DNA from: Shewanella sp. AS1
GTDB lineage: Bacteria; Pseudomonadota; Gammaproteobacteria; Enterobacterales; Shewanellaceae
Direction of reading: 5' to 3'
Assembly: GCF_021412565.1 (NCBI RefSeq)
Contig: NZ_JAKCLJ010000009.1
Coordinates: forward strand, 1 to 64,000
Length of the DNA: 64,000 bases
Shown here: positions 1-8,256 of the stretch, piece after piece
Numbering within the stretch: position 1 is the stretch's first letter
How the letters are laid out: every line of letters starts with the position of its first letter
Made by a program: the position numbers and the translations under genes
The notes under the pieces: model-generated
Seen by the model: the letters and a program-made list of their open reading frames with translations, nothing else
Told to the model about the DNA's origin: nothing
The model's database searches: none

Positions 1-11
1 TTTAACAATTT

Positions 12-131
12 TGTCTGGAAACCATAGCATTGTGGCCCCACCTGATCCCATCCCGAACTCAGAAGTGAAACGCAATCGCGCCGATGGTAGTGTGGGGTCT
101 CCCCATGTGAGAGTAGGTCATTTCCAGACGC
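12..131 (+). rRNA. rrf: 5S ribosomal RNA
   Basis: The sequence matches the gammaproteobacterial 5S rRNA along its whole length. It begins TGTCTGG, carries the conserved block CCGAACTCAGAAGTGAAACG and ends with CCAGACGC, which pairs with the 5' end to form helix I. Length is about 120 nt, normal for 5S. It must be the last gene of an rRNA operon whose 16S and 23S genes lie to the left of the window. A strong terminator follows directly. Confidence 0.97.
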
Positions 132-141
132 CTAATACACG

Positions 142-184
142 AAAAACCCCAGTAACTCTTACACAGAGTTACTGGGGCTTTTTC
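142..184 (+). terminator. Rho-independent terminator of the rRNA operon
   Basis: A perfect 13-bp stem (CCCCAGTAACTCT at 147-159 pairing with 165-177) has a 5-nt loop and is followed by CTTTTT. It lies directly behind the 5S gene and ends the rRNA transcript. Confidence 0.93.
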
Positions 185-417
185 GTATATACGCTTCGCG
201 AACCTCTACTTCACATGCAGCCCACAGCCACTGTGTGGGTGGGCCCCTCAGCTTGCAGCACAGCTGCTTCGCGCTACAAAGCCCTTGAGTGCGTTGCATT
301 CATTGCAGGGCTTCTCCACCCCCATGTGTTCGCTACGCGAACCGAGAAGTCATTTCTTTGCAGTGTTGGACTTAGCAAAGTTGATGCACCATAAGCTACG
401 AGCGTTAAGATATTCTT
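185..417. other. Gap without a recognisable gene
   Basis: No coding sequence with a credible start or known family is visible between the rRNA terminator and the heptamer array at 418. A short vestige of the GCTACGA repeat occurs at about 395-402. Nothing else stands out. Confidence 0.6.
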
Positions 418-496
<79 letters not shown>

Positions 497-501
<5 letters not shown>

Positions 502-886
502 GCTTGTTCAAAGCATCTATGATGGGCTTGTTGGCTTCGGGGAAGTCGTAGTTTGCTAGTTGGGTGAGTTCGACCCACTCTACTTGTTGGCCTTCTAAGC
601 CCTCAGCTTCACCTGAGAAGTGATTTACAGTGTGAATGTCTAACAGAACCTGTTTGTCAGGATAATCGTGTGAGATGACCATTAGTGGCTCTGTTAGTTC
701 GATAGTGAGGTTAACTTCCTCTTTAAGCTCTCTTACCAAAGCCTGTGAGGTGGTTTCTCCGGTTTCGACCTTACCCCCCGGAAACTCCCATTTGCCGCCC
801 TGATGCAGGTTTTGCGGGCGTTTGGCTAATAGTACCTGGTTGTTGCTATTTAAGATCACCCCAACGGCGACATGGATGCGCTTCAT
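497..886 (-). CDS. mutT: 8-oxo-dGTP diphosphatase MutT
   Basis: Nudix hydrolase that removes 8-oxo-dGTP from the nucleotide pool and so prevents A:T to C:G mutations; cytoplasmic. The 129-residue product has the usual MutT length. The Nudix box is present: GGKVETGE, then seven residues, then RELKEEV, with the metal-binding glutamates in place. The box's last glycine (REUXEEXGU) is asparagine here (EEVNL), where E. coli has EEVGI. The start overlaps the end of yacG by 4 bp (ATGA), so translation is probably coupled. It is the last gene of the minus-strand block from pilA, and heptamer array A begins at its stop codon. Confidence 0.95.
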
Positions 887-1101
887 CTGTCGTCATCCTT
901 GAAGAAATCGGCTTCTTCATAGCCGAGGGCATCTAAATCCTCCGCATCGAATTCAGGCTTCACAGGAATGGCATGTTTCTCTGAGGCCCAGTCTCCGAGA
1001 TCGATCAGTTTACAGCGTTCGCTGCAGAAGGGTCTGAATTTTGACTCAGGTGTCCACTGGACAGGGGTTTGGCAGGTTGGGCAGTTGACGACTGTTGGCA
1101 T
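883..1101 (-). CDS. yacG: DNA gyrase inhibitor YacG
   Basis: Small zinc-binding protein of 72 residues that in E. coli binds GyrB and inhibits gyrase. The four zinc ligands are visible as C7-x2-C10 and C26-x3-C30, followed by the family's LIDLGDWA segment and an acidic tail ending [10 protein letters not shown]. It lies between zapD and mutT, the order typical of gammaproteobacteria, and overlaps the mutT start by 4 bp. A 41-bp gap separates it from zapD. Confidence 0.95.
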   Translation of the reverse strand: MPTVVNCPTCQTPVQWTPESKFRPFCSERCKLIDLGDWASEKHAIPVKPEFDAEDLDALGYEEADFFKDDDR

Positions 1102-1142
1102 ATAGCGTTCCGAAAATCACATTTGTGCCAATGGTAATCACT

Positions 1143-1877
1143 TTAGGCGCAGGTTGCCAACATAAAGTCGATCGATTGATTCGAGTGTTTCTGCTGCTCG
1201 AATAGGACGAAATGGATGGCGTATCGGTTGCGATGACCGCTTATGGTTGGATAGCAGCCTTTATCGGCATCCAGCTTGACCCTGATTAAGGATAGGGCCT
1301 GATTGCTGCTGCCTTGATAAAAACCGGCAACGGCCTTGGCGGGATGATAATGGGTGGCTTTTCGGATGAGTTCGAGCAATAGTTTTACAGGGGTTAGAAG
1401 GCAGTCGAATTGGTTTGTCCAGGTTTGATATTCCTGCTGGCGAACTTCCCAAGGTTTGGCGAGCCAATAGTGCAGTTGCGGCAGGTCGAAGTTACAGCAG
1501 GCGCCCGGCATACCAAATCGCTGTCGCAGTGCAGACAAAAATCTGTCTTGCTTTAATGCTTGCCCCGGACGCTCACAGTTGAGCAGACCTTCTCTGGCGG
1601 CCTGTAATTTATCCAGATAATAAGCGACCTGCTGAGCATCTATATTGGGCTCAGTCTGCCACTGTTTCAAACTGAGTAGTTGCTTGTCGATATCTTTGAT
1701 CAGTTCACCGCGATAATCACAACGCTCGGTTAATTCGCAAAGAGAAAATAGCGGATTAAAACATCTATGCTGATGATCTTGCTCTAAATTGCTTGCCAAT
1801 TGCTCGGCAAGATATTCGAGTCGCAGGTAGCTGCGAGTCTTTTCATTTAGTGGTTGTTCATAGATCAATTCATTCAT
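1143..1877 (-). CDS. zapD: Cell division protein ZapD
   Basis: FtsZ-associated protein (DUF1342 family, formerly YacF) that cross-links FtsZ filaments at the Z ring. The 244-residue product begins MNELIYEQPLNEKTRSYLRL, the characteristic family N-terminus, and contains the conserved FNPLFSLCEL segment. The length is normal. Its start codon lies 7 bp from the terminal inverted repeat of a MITE. No Shine-Dalgarno sequence is visible (sense strand reads CCTAATAATGTC before ATG), so the insertion has replaced the native leader. Expression must come from readthrough across the MITE or from a promoter inside it. Confidence 0.95.
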   Translation of the reverse strand: MNELIYEQPLNEKTRSYLRLEYLAEQLASNLEQDHQHRCFNPLFSLCELTERCDYRGELIKDIDKQLLSLKQWQTEPNIDAQQVAYYLDKLQAAREGLLNCERPGQALKQDRFLSALRQRFGMPGACCNFDLPQLHYWLAKPWEVRQQEYQTWTNQFDCLLTPVKLLLELIRKATHYHPAKAVAGFYQGSSNQALSLIRVKLDADKGCYPTISGHRNRYAIHFVLFEQQKHSNQSIDFMLATCA

Positions 1878-1884
1878 GACATTA

Positions 1885-2153
1885 TTAGGGCGTGTTTATC
1901 TTTCAAGTTTGTTTTTGCAGCCGTTTGTTGGAAATTTATACAAGGCAGCACTTTTGATGTGTGGTTATTCCACATGAGAAAGTGCTAACGCAGTAGAAAT
2001 GACAACAAACGCTGCCCTACGGGTTCGGCTAAAAGCGTTTTACTCTTTGTTATGAGCAGATTTGCTTAGATGACTAGGCGTCACAGCTCATGCCGTGATT
2101 AAAACGCTTTTATCTTGAACAAAAATTAAACAGTAAAGATAAACACGCCCTAA
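1885..2153. mobile_element. MITE with 19-bp perfect terminal inverted repeats
   Basis: The ends TTAGGGCGTGTTTATCTTT (1885-1903) and its exact reverse complement (2135-2153) bound about 269 bp with no coding capacity. If TA is the duplicated target, as in IS630/Tc1-mariner insertions, the element proper is 1888-2150. The interior holds nested perfect or near-perfect inverted repeats: 1917-1930 with 2003-2015, 1948-1955 with 1979-1985, and TAAAAGCGTTTTA at 2030-2042 with 2100-2112. The whole can fold into a multi-stem structure. It sits between coaE and zapD, and its right end contributes to the coaE stop codon. No transposase is in the window. I recall related sequences as common Shewanella intergenic repeats but could not check this. 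Confidence 0.88.
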
Positions 2154-2755
2154 GTGCATTCTGCTAATTTTATGTATTTATTATGTAAGCTAACTACTTT
2201 GCTTGTTAATTCAGAAATCGTTCCCTGATTGTCTATGACATCGTCAGCCTTAGCTAACTTCTCTGCCCGGCTGGCCTGACTGCCCATAATATTCTGGACT
2301 TGTTGTGCGCTAACGCCATCACGTTCCATTGTGCGTTTGGTTTGTAACTCTGGTGAAATATCAATCACTAAAGTGCAATTGACTAAGCTATCTAAACCAT
2401 TCTCAAATAGCAAGGGCACAACTAAGATTGCGTAGGGAGAGTTAGCTTTTTGTAATTGGTTTAACATTTTTTGCCGAATCATGGGATGCAGCAAATTATT
2501 GAGCCATTCGCGCTCTGAAGGGGTATTGAAGATTTTTTCCCTCAGTACCGATCTGTTCAGCTCACCATCTGCTAACAAAATCTCATCGCCAAAATGCTCG
2601 ACGATTTTTTGCAGGCCAGGGGTGCCTTTGGCTACCACCTCCCTGCTGACAATATCGGCATCGACAAGGTCTATGCCCAGTTCGGCAAACAGGTTAGCAA
2701 CCGTGGTTTTACCGCTACCAATCCCGCCTGTGAGTCCCACGATAAAATTTGCCAT
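2150..2755 (-). CDS. coaE: Dephospho-CoA kinase CoaE
   Basis: Phosphorylates the 3'-hydroxyl of dephospho-CoA, the last step of coenzyme A synthesis; cytoplasmic. The P-loop GLTGGIGSGKTT is at residues 8-19, followed by the VDADIVSREVV segment and the LLFE motif (VVPLLFENGLD). Length is 201 residues against about 206 in E. coli. The stop codon TAG consists of the target TA plus the first G of the MITE, so the C-terminus may have been altered slightly by the insertion. It follows pilD by 32 bp and is presumably co-transcribed with it. Confidence 0.96.
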   Translation of the reverse strand: MANFIVGLTGGIGSGKTTVANLFAELGIDLVDADIVSREVVAKGTPGLQKIVEHFGDEILLADGELNRSVLREKIFNTPSEREWLNNLLHPMIRQKMLNQLQKANSPYAILVVPLLFENGLDSLVNCTLVIDISPELQTKRTMERDGVSAQQVQNIMGSQASRAEKLAKADDVIDNQGTISELTSKVVSLHNKYIKLAECT

Positions 2756-2787
2756 TGCTTTACCTACTTTTTTGGTGAGAACGCCCG

Positions 2788-3699
2788 TTATAGAGTAGAA
2801 AGATACCAGTCTATGATCTGCTCACCCCAGATTAGCGCGATCCAACCTGCCACGGCGATATAGGGGCCAAAGGGGATGGGATTGCCGGAATTAATCTTTT
2901 TGTTGACGATAAGCGCCACGCCAACAACTGCACCGACGACCGATGAGAGTAAGATAATCAGCGGCAGAAATTGCCAGCCGAGCCAGGCGCCAAATACCGC
3001 CATGAGTTTAAAGTCACCATAACCCATGCCTTCCTTGCCGGTAAGCAGCTTAAAGCCCCAGAATACAGACCAGAGACTCAGATAGCCTGCCACCGCACCT
3101 ATAACAGCATCATGGATCGAGGTAAAAGTGCCGTTTAGGTTGATGATCAACCCCAGCCATAACAGCGGTAGGGTGAGTTGATCGGGCAATAGCATCTCAT
3201 CGAGATCTATGCCAATCAGCGGGATTAAGGTGAAGGTGAGGATGGCGGCAAACAGAAACTGCCAGCTTGGGCCAAAATGGTAGGCGAGATAGGCCAGGGC
3301 TAATCCTGTCAGAGCTTCCACCACGGGATATCGACCTGAGATTGGGGTCTGGCAACTGGCGCAGCGACCTTTGAGCATCAGCCAACCCAGAATGGGCAGA
3401 TTATGCCAGGGTTTGATATCTGTCTTGCACTTGGGGCAGGCTGAGCCTGGCACAACCAGATTGTATTTTTCAGGATAGTCATCGATTGGCTGAGCCAGTT
3501 TTGAGGCTATCGGCTTGATTGTGTCTTTATGATACTCATCGAGATAGTGATTGCATTCTTGCTGCCATTCCCGTTTCATCATCACAGGCAGACGGTGAAT
3601 GACGACATTTAAAAAACTGCCAATGGTGGCGGCGAAGATAAATACAATGGCGACAAACAGCCAAGGGTGCTGCGTCATTACCTGAATAAATTGGGTCAT
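2788..3699 (-). CDS. pilD: Type IV prepilin peptidase/methylase PilD
   Basis: Inner membrane aspartic protease that cuts the leader of type IV prepilins and type II secretion pseudopilins and methylates the new N-terminus. The 303-residue protein has the N-terminal GSFLNVVIHRLP motif, a zinc-binding pair of CxxC motifs (CPKCK and CASCQ, about residues 88-120), catalytic aspartates in the GIDLDEMLLPD and GYGDFKLMA segments, and multiple membrane spans. It is the last pil gene of the block. No clear Shine-Dalgarno precedes the start. The 221-bp gap to pilC holds array B and a small hairpin (CGATAG-TGT-CTATCG, 3764-3778). Confidence 0.96.
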   Translation of the reverse strand: MTQFIQVMTQHPWLFVAIVFIFAATIGSFLNVVIHRLPVMMKREWQQECNHYLDEYHKDTIKPIASKLAQPIDDYPEKYNLVVPGSACPKCKTDIKPWHNLPILGWLMLKGRCASCQTPISGRYPVVEALTGLALAYLAYHFGPSWQFLFAAILTFTLIPLIGIDLDEMLLPDQLTLPLLWLGLIINLNGTFTSIHDAVIGAVAGYLSLWSVFWGFKLLTGKEGMGYGDFKLMAVFGAWLGWQFLPLIILLSSVVGAVVGVALIVNKKINSGNPIPFGPYIAVAGWIALIWGEQIIDWYLSTL

Positions 3700-3780
3700 T
3701 TTTTATTATTACTAATTAGCTTAATTTTTAATGAGTTAGTATTTTGGATTTTATATAACCGAGGCGATAGTGTCTATCGG

Positions 3781-3920
3781 GCTACGGGCTACGGGCTACG
3801 GGCTACGGGCTACGGGCTACGGGCTACGGGCTACGGGCTACGGGCTACGGGCTACGGGCTACGGGCTACGGACTCGCAGCTAGTAGCTCGCAGCTCGGGA
3901 TTCGCTACCCGCCGCTGCCG
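3781..3920. repeat. Heptamer tandem array B (13 perfect GCTACGG units plus degenerate units)
   Basis: Thirteen identical GCTACGG units occupy 3781-3871. The remaining 49 bp up to the pilC stop codon is exactly seven units long, and several of them (AGCTGCG, AGCTACT, AGCTGCG on the minus strand) are recognisable diverged copies. The right side contains units in inverted orientation (AGCTAGTAGCT palindrome). It lies within the pilC-pilD intercistronic region of the pil transcript. All reading frames through the perfect part are open, which creates spurious ORFs. Confidence 0.95.
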
Positions 3921-5192
3921 TTAACCCACCACATTACCTAACTGGAAGATAGGCAGGTACATACCTATGATTAAACCGCCTACTACAGTACCTATCACCA
4001 CCATCATTACAGGTTCAATCAGGCTGGATAGCGCATCGACGGCATCGTCCACCTGCATCTCATAGATGTTAGCAATCTTATTGAGCATATCATCCAGTCC
4101 GCCGGACTCTTCACCTATCATCACCATCTGGATCAGCATGTCAGGGAACAGCCCCACAGTGCGCATGGCGACGTTCATCTGCATGCCAGACATCACCTCT
4201 GTGCGCACTTTAATCAGGGCGCTGCGATAGACATAGTTGCCCGAGGCGCCGGCGGCGGATTCCAGGCCATCGATGAGAGGCACACCTGCGGCAAAAGTAG
4301 TCGCTAGGGTGCGAGCAAAGCGCGCCATGGCGGCTTTATGGAGAATTTCGCCGATAACCGGGATTTTCAGCACAAACTCATCGACCTTGTTCCGGAATTT
4401 TTCCGATTTCAGATGGGTGCGCCGAAATGCCCATACGCCGACAACTATGGCAATAACGAAGAAATACCAAGAACCCTGTAGCCAGCGTGATATGTTTATG
4501 ATTAGCTGGGTAAAGGCGGGGAGCTCGGCGCCGAAGCTACTAAAAATATCCTCAAATTGAGGAACTACAAACAGCAGCAAGAGAGTAGTGACGGCAATCG
4601 CCACCACGACAACGGCAGCGGGATAGAACATGGCTTTCTTGATCTTGGATTTAAGCGCCTCGGCTTTCTCGCGGTAAGTTGCAATGCGGTCAAACACGGC
4701 ATCCAGAGAGCCTGAGTGTTCCCCTGCGGCCACTAAGTCCACATAGAGATCGTCGAAATACTGTTTATGGGGTCTTAATGAATCCGACAAGGGGATACCC
4801 GCCTGCACATCGCCTACTATAGTGCCCAGCAGTTCACGCATTCTGGGCTTTTCATGGCCACGGCCGAGCATCTCAAGAGTGGTGACTATGGGAACACCCG
4901 CCGCCAGCATGGTAGCAATTTGTCGGGTGACCATGGCGATATCCATCGCCTTGATCTTAGGGTTACTCTTAAACAGCGGCTCGGGCTTTTTCTTGACTAT
5001 TTTGGGGTTAACCCCCTGGGCCTTGAGCAGGGCCTTGATTTCGTTGCTTGAGGTGCCGCGCAGCTCACCCGTGGTTTTTTTGCCGTCGCGGTTGGTGCCT
5101 TTCCACTCGAAGGTAAAGACCTTAGGCTGGTTATTGGCCGCTTTTTGCTTTTTGCTTGATGTTTTTGGTTTGGCAAGTGAGGCGGTAGCCAT
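3921..5192 (-). CDS. pilC: Type IV pilus inner membrane platform protein PilC
   Basis: Polytopic inner membrane protein that forms the platform on which PilB acts to assemble the pilus. The 423-residue product has two copies of the T2SF domain: about residues 85-210 (DIAMVTRQIATMLAAGVPI) and about 290-410 (FARTLATTFAAGVPLIDGL). Membrane spans lie near 185-215, 240-260 and at the C-terminus. The Lys-rich N-terminus is normal for the family. A good Shine-Dalgarno (AAGGATC) precedes the start. Array C lies 40 bp upstream, between pilC and pilB. Confidence 0.96.
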   Translation of the reverse strand: MATASLAKPKTSSKKQKAANNQPKVFTFEWKGTNRDGKKTTGELRGTSSNEIKALLKAQGVNPKIVKKKPEPLFKSNPKIKAMDIAMVTRQIATMLAAGVPIVTTLEMLGRGHEKPRMRELLGTIVGDVQAGIPLSDSLRPHKQYFDDLYVDLVAAGEHSGSLDAVFDRIATYREKAEALKSKIKKAMFYPAAVVVVAIAVTTLLLLFVVPQFEDIFSSFGAELPAFTQLIINISRWLQGSWYFFVIAIVVGVWAFRRTHLKSEKFRNKVDEFVLKIPVIGEILHKAAMARFARTLATTFAAGVPLIDGLESAAGASGNYVYRSALIKVRTEVMSGMQMNVAMRTVGLFPDMLIQMVMIGEESGGLDDMLNKIANIYEMQVDDAVDALSSLIEPVMMVVIGTVVGGLIIGMYLPIFQLGNVVG

Positions 5193-5232
5193 ACAAGATC
5201 CTTTGTGTAAAAGAAGTTTTAAGTTTTGCTAA

Positions 5233-5311
5233 GCTACGAGCTACGAGCTACGAGCTACGAGCTACGAGCTACGAGCTACGAGCTACGAGCTACGAGCTAC
5301 GAGCTACGAGC
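5233..5311. repeat. Heptamer tandem array C (11 perfect GCTACGA units)
   Basis: Eleven identical GCTACGA units fill 5233-5309, two bases short of the pilB stop codon (5312-5314). Counting from that stop on the pilB sense strand, the first heptamer is TAGGCTC and the following ones are GTAGCTC, so stop codon and array share one register. It lies in the pilB-pilC intercistronic gap and is presumably transcribed. Confidence 0.95.
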
Positions 5312-7021
5312 CTAGAAGCTGGTTACCCGGTTGATTTCGGCAATGCTGGTGACGCCATCGATCACTTTACGTAGGCCAGATTGTCGCAGATCCCGCATCC
5401 CTTGCTCTTTGGCTTGATTGGCGATTTGCAGCGAGTTGCCTCCTTCCATAATAGTACGGGCAATCTCATCTGACATCTTCATCACCTCATAGATACCCAC
5501 ACGCCCCTTGTAGCCGCCTGAGCATAATTCGCAGCCCTTGGCCTTATACACAGTAAAGCCCTCATTAATCTGTGCTTGAGTGAAGCCTAAGTTCTGCAGT
5601 TCATGTTCGGGGACATCTTCGGGTTCGCGGCACTCGGTACATAAACGCCGAGCAAGACGCTGGGCAATAATCAGATTCACCGAGCTGGCGATGTTATAAC
5701 CGGGAACCCCCATGTTAATTAAACGGGTCAGGGTTTCGGCCGAGGAGTTGGTATGCAGTGTAGATAAGACCAAGTGACCTGTCTGCGCCGCCTTGATGGC
5801 AATTTCGGCGGTTTCTAGGTCACGTATCTCACCCACCATGACCACATCCGGGTCTTGGCGCAAGAAGGAGCGCAGCGCCGAGGCGAAGGTGAGACCGGCT
5901 TTTAAGTTAATATGAACCTGATTGACGCCTTCTAAGTTAATCTCTACCGGATCTTCGGCGGTAGAGATGTTGCGCTCTTCGGTATTGAGGATATTTAAGC
6001 CGGTATAGAGGGAGACGGTTTTACCCGAGCCCGTCGGGCCAGTCACTAAGATCATCCCCTGGGGCTTGGCCAGCATCTCTTCATAGAGTTTACGCTGATC
6101 TTCCTCATAGCCGAGTTTTTCGATACCCAGTTGGGCCGAAGAGGAATCGAGAATACGCATTACTATCTTCTCGCCCCAGATGGTGGGCAGGGTGCTGACA
6201 CGAAAATCGATAGACTTGGTGCGCGACAGCTTCATCTTGATGCGGCCATCCTGGGGCACACGGCGCTCGGCGATATCCAGCTTGGACATCACCTTCAATC
6301 GAGCAGATATGCGCGCGGCCAGATTCACCGGCGGCTCTGAGACCTCATGTAAGATGCCATCGATTCGAAAACGGATGCGATAGCGTTTCTCGTAAGGTTC
6401 AAAATGCAAGTCCGATGCCCCTTTACGTATGGCATCGGTCAAAATCTTGTTGATATAGATAACAATCGGCGCATCGTCGCTGCCATCACCCGCCTGCTCT
6501 TCGTTGCGCTTATCTGTGTCTGTGATCTCTATGCCAGCGAGGGATTCTTCATCTATGCCCTCTAAATCCAGCGCCGAGAGATCTTCTTCGAGCACCTTCT
6601 CAAGCGCCTTAGTGAGCTTATCGTCTTCGACCAATATGGCCTCGGCGTGCAGGCCGGCGCTGAACTGGAAATCCTCAAGCGCGGCAATGTTAGTCGGGTC
6701 CGATGTGCCTATATAGAGGCGGTTGCCGCGCTTAAACAGCGGCAGGCATTTGTGTTTCTCGATGAGCTTACGGTTAACGAACTCTTCGGGGATGCTGCTG
6801 ATATCAAATTCGTTAAGATCAAGTAGCGGCGTGCCATACTCTTCATAGCAGAGTTCGGCGATCTGCTTGGCCGGGATCAGTTTTTCTGAAACGATAGTAG
6901 AGACGAGGGATTGCTTGGTGTTTCTGCTTTTAGTAATAGCAGAGGAAAGGCTGCTCTCATCGAGCAGCCCTTTACGCAAAAACAGCGTGGATAGTCCTAA
7001 ATGTAGACCGGTAGTTGGCAT
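5312..7021 (-). CDS. pilB: Type IV pilus assembly ATPase PilB
   Basis: Hexameric cytoplasmic ATPase that powers pilus extension. The 569 residues include an N-terminal GSPII_E domain (about 40-150), an acidic linker, and a C-terminal AAA-like ATPase: Walker A GPTGSGKT near 328-335, Asp box [11 protein letters not shown], Walker B motif [12 protein letters not shown], and His box [11 protein letters not shown] CxxC pair (CTECRE) and a second one (CELCSG) near 459-500 form the expected zinc site. Its start lies 7 bp behind the pilA stop codon with no clear Shine-Dalgarno, so it may depend on pilA translation. Array C adjoins its stop codon. Confidence 0.97.
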   Translation of the reverse strand: MPTTGLHLGLSTLFLRKGLLDESSLSSAITKSRNTKQSLVSTIVSEKLIPAKQIAELCYEEYGTPLLDLNEFDISSIPEEFVNRKLIEKHKCLPLFKRGNRLYIGTSDPTNIAALEDFQFSAGLHAEAILVEDDKLTKALEKVLEEDLSALDLEGIDEESLAGIEITDTDKRNEEQAGDGSDDAPIVIYINKILTDAIRKGASDLHFEPYEKRYRIRFRIDGILHEVSEPPVNLAARISARLKVMSKLDIAERRVPQDGRIKMKLSRTKSIDFRVSTLPTIWGEKIVMRILDSSSAQLGIEKLGYEEDQRKLYEEMLAKPQGMILVTGPTGSGKTVSLYTGLNILNTEERNISTAEDPVEINLEGVNQVHINLKAGLTFASALRSFLRQDPDVVMVGEIRDLETAEIAIKAAQTGHLVLSTLHTNSSAETLTRLINMGVPGYNIASSVNLIIAQRLARRLCTECREPEDVPEHELQNLGFTQAQINEGFTVYKAKGCELCSGGYKGRVGIYEVMKMSDEIARTIMEGGNSLQIANQAKEQGMRDLRQSGLRKVIDGVTSIAEINRVTSF

Positions 7022-7028
7022 TTAGAAA

Positions 7029-7466
7029 TTAACAAAGGTTGGTTGGGTTACAAACACCTGCCCAAGTTAAAGTCGTACCGTTTGCTGTCGCAGTAGGAGT
7101 CATAGTGTATGTTTCGGTTCCTGCGAATGGACTTGTATTTGCAGCTGTAGCTTGGATTGCTGCAGTACCAGTAGCAATTGTTACGCCTCCCAAAAAAGTG
7201 GTTGCTTCAGGTGCAACCTCACCAATTTTGGCAAAAGTATCACAGTTAGCTAGAGATCCTTCTGACTGAAAACAAATATCTACAGCTGTCTTAAGTGCCA
7301 TAGTTCCGTTTACAACTTCGGTGAATTTAGCTTTCTTTGTGTAATTTTGATAAGCGGGCAGCGCGATGGCGGCCAGGATACCGATGATCGCTACCACGAT
7401 CATCAATTCGATGAGGGTGAAACCCTTAGCATTCTTAACTGCCTTGTTTAGTTTAATACCTTTCAT
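7029..7466 (-). CDS. pilA: Major type IV pilin PilA
   Basis: Structural subunit of the type IV pilus. A 15-residue leader ends KNAKG and is followed by the mature N-terminus [20 protein letters not shown], giving the prepilin peptidase site G15|F16 and Glu5 of the mature protein. The globular part carries Cys in VDICFQ and LANCDT and two more near the C-terminus (GVCNPTNLC), the last pair probably forming the D-region disulfide. Length is 145 residues. It heads the pilABCD block. A good Shine-Dalgarno (GGAGAGAG) precedes the ATG. The neighbouring PglL-like gene suggests the pilin is glycosylated, which is inference. Confidence 0.97.
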   Translation of the reverse strand: MKGIKLNKAVKNAKGFTLIELMIVVAIIGILAAIALPAYQNYTKKAKFTEVVNGTMALKTAVDICFQSEGSLANCDTFAKIGEVAPEATTFLGGVTIATGTAAIQATAANTSPFAGTETYTMTPTATANGTTLTWAGVCNPTNLC

Positions 7467-7571
7467 TTGTACTCTCTCCGTTTGATAACACTTTTTAAAT
7501 TTACAACTCTTTACAACAGAAAATAAAACAGGCTGTTTCAGCTCTTGCTTGTTTTGTGCAATGGCATCACA

Positions 7572-7585
7572 GCTAGGTTTCAGCC
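7572..7585 (-). promoter_or_regulatory. Possible sigma-54 promoter of pilA
   Basis: On the minus strand GG (7585-7584), ten bases and GC (7573-7572) give the required GG-N10-GC spacing, within GGGCTGAAACCTAGCT. The match beyond these four bases is modest. It would start transcription about 95 nt before the pilA ATG. It is considered because pilA is sigma-54 dependent in Pseudomonas; no PilR site was recognised. Confidence 0.3.
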
Positions 7586-7659
7586 CCAGAACGACCCCTT
7601 ACCGCTACTTAACCGCTAACTGCGTCGTTGATGTTGCATCCTTTCTTGACTCACTTGAA

Positions 7660-7710
7660 ATTCTAGATTCTAGAAACCTAGACTCTAGCCCCTCGTTTCT
7701 CGCTTACCAC
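7660..7710. repeat. Degenerate 7-bp-period array F upstream of pilA
   Basis: CTAG or CTCG recurs at a 7-bp step (one step is 8): CTAGATT, CTAGAAAC, CTAGACT, CTAGCCC, CTCGTTT, then CTCGCTT running into GCTTACC. It combines the AGATTCT-type unit of array E with the GCTTACC unit of array A. It lies in the leader or promoter region of pilA, about 195-245 bp before its start. Confidence 0.7.
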
Positions 7711-8192
7711 TCTTTTACATGATCTTTAACATCACCTTTTACTATCTGTTTTACTATCAGCTGTTAGCTGCAGGGATGAAACTGCAACGAAATTAGTCTG
7801 ATAAGTTAAAAGCTAGTCAAAAGCAGGCTAGTGTCAAATCAGAATGTTAACTTTTTAACTTTAGCATTAACACTTGTATCTGAATAGTGTGATCTGAGTC
7901 TGTTTTTTATTGGCTTGAATCTTTTTGATTTTAGACCAGTTTTTGTACTGCCGATGAACAGATCTTGCGACCCGTTCGCCTGAAAGCAAACTTATTACAA
8001 AGTATTAATAAATAAAATAGTTATATGTCTCAAAAAGCCTCAAATAGTTAATATTTATATAAATTTGTCTAAGAGGGGATTTTTTAAAACTTAAAAGTTA
8101 TAGCAAGAATTTGGCTTTGTCAGAAAGTTTGGCGCTTGGGGTTTTGGTGTCAAAATTTTATCGCGGATGAATTTTAGACGGATGTGAATTCT
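7711..8192. other. AT-rich gap upstream of pilA
   Basis: Strongly AT-rich sequence between pilA and the PglL-like gene. No coding sequence, RNA gene or clear promoter was recognised. The low GC continues into the PglL-like gene, which suggests one acquired segment. Confidence 0.55.
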
Positions 8193-8219
8193 ATGCAGAC
8201 CAATAATTTTGGTCTGCAT
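8193..8219 (-). terminator. Inverted repeat behind the PglL-like gene, possible terminator
   Basis: ATGCAGACCAA (8193-8203) pairs perfectly with 8209-8219 around a 5-nt loop, 37 bp behind the PglL-like stop codon. The stem is strong but no long U tract follows on the minus strand, so termination is uncertain. Confidence 0.45.
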
Positions 8220-8256
8220 AAAATTCAAGCATTATTTGTTAAATTTGTTTTAAATT

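Noticed and set aside
3667..3924. 85-residue plus-strand reading frame of repeated RATGYGL peptides
   Set aside because: Array B is a 7-bp repeat without stops in any frame; the frame is an artefact of the repeat and has no proper start region.
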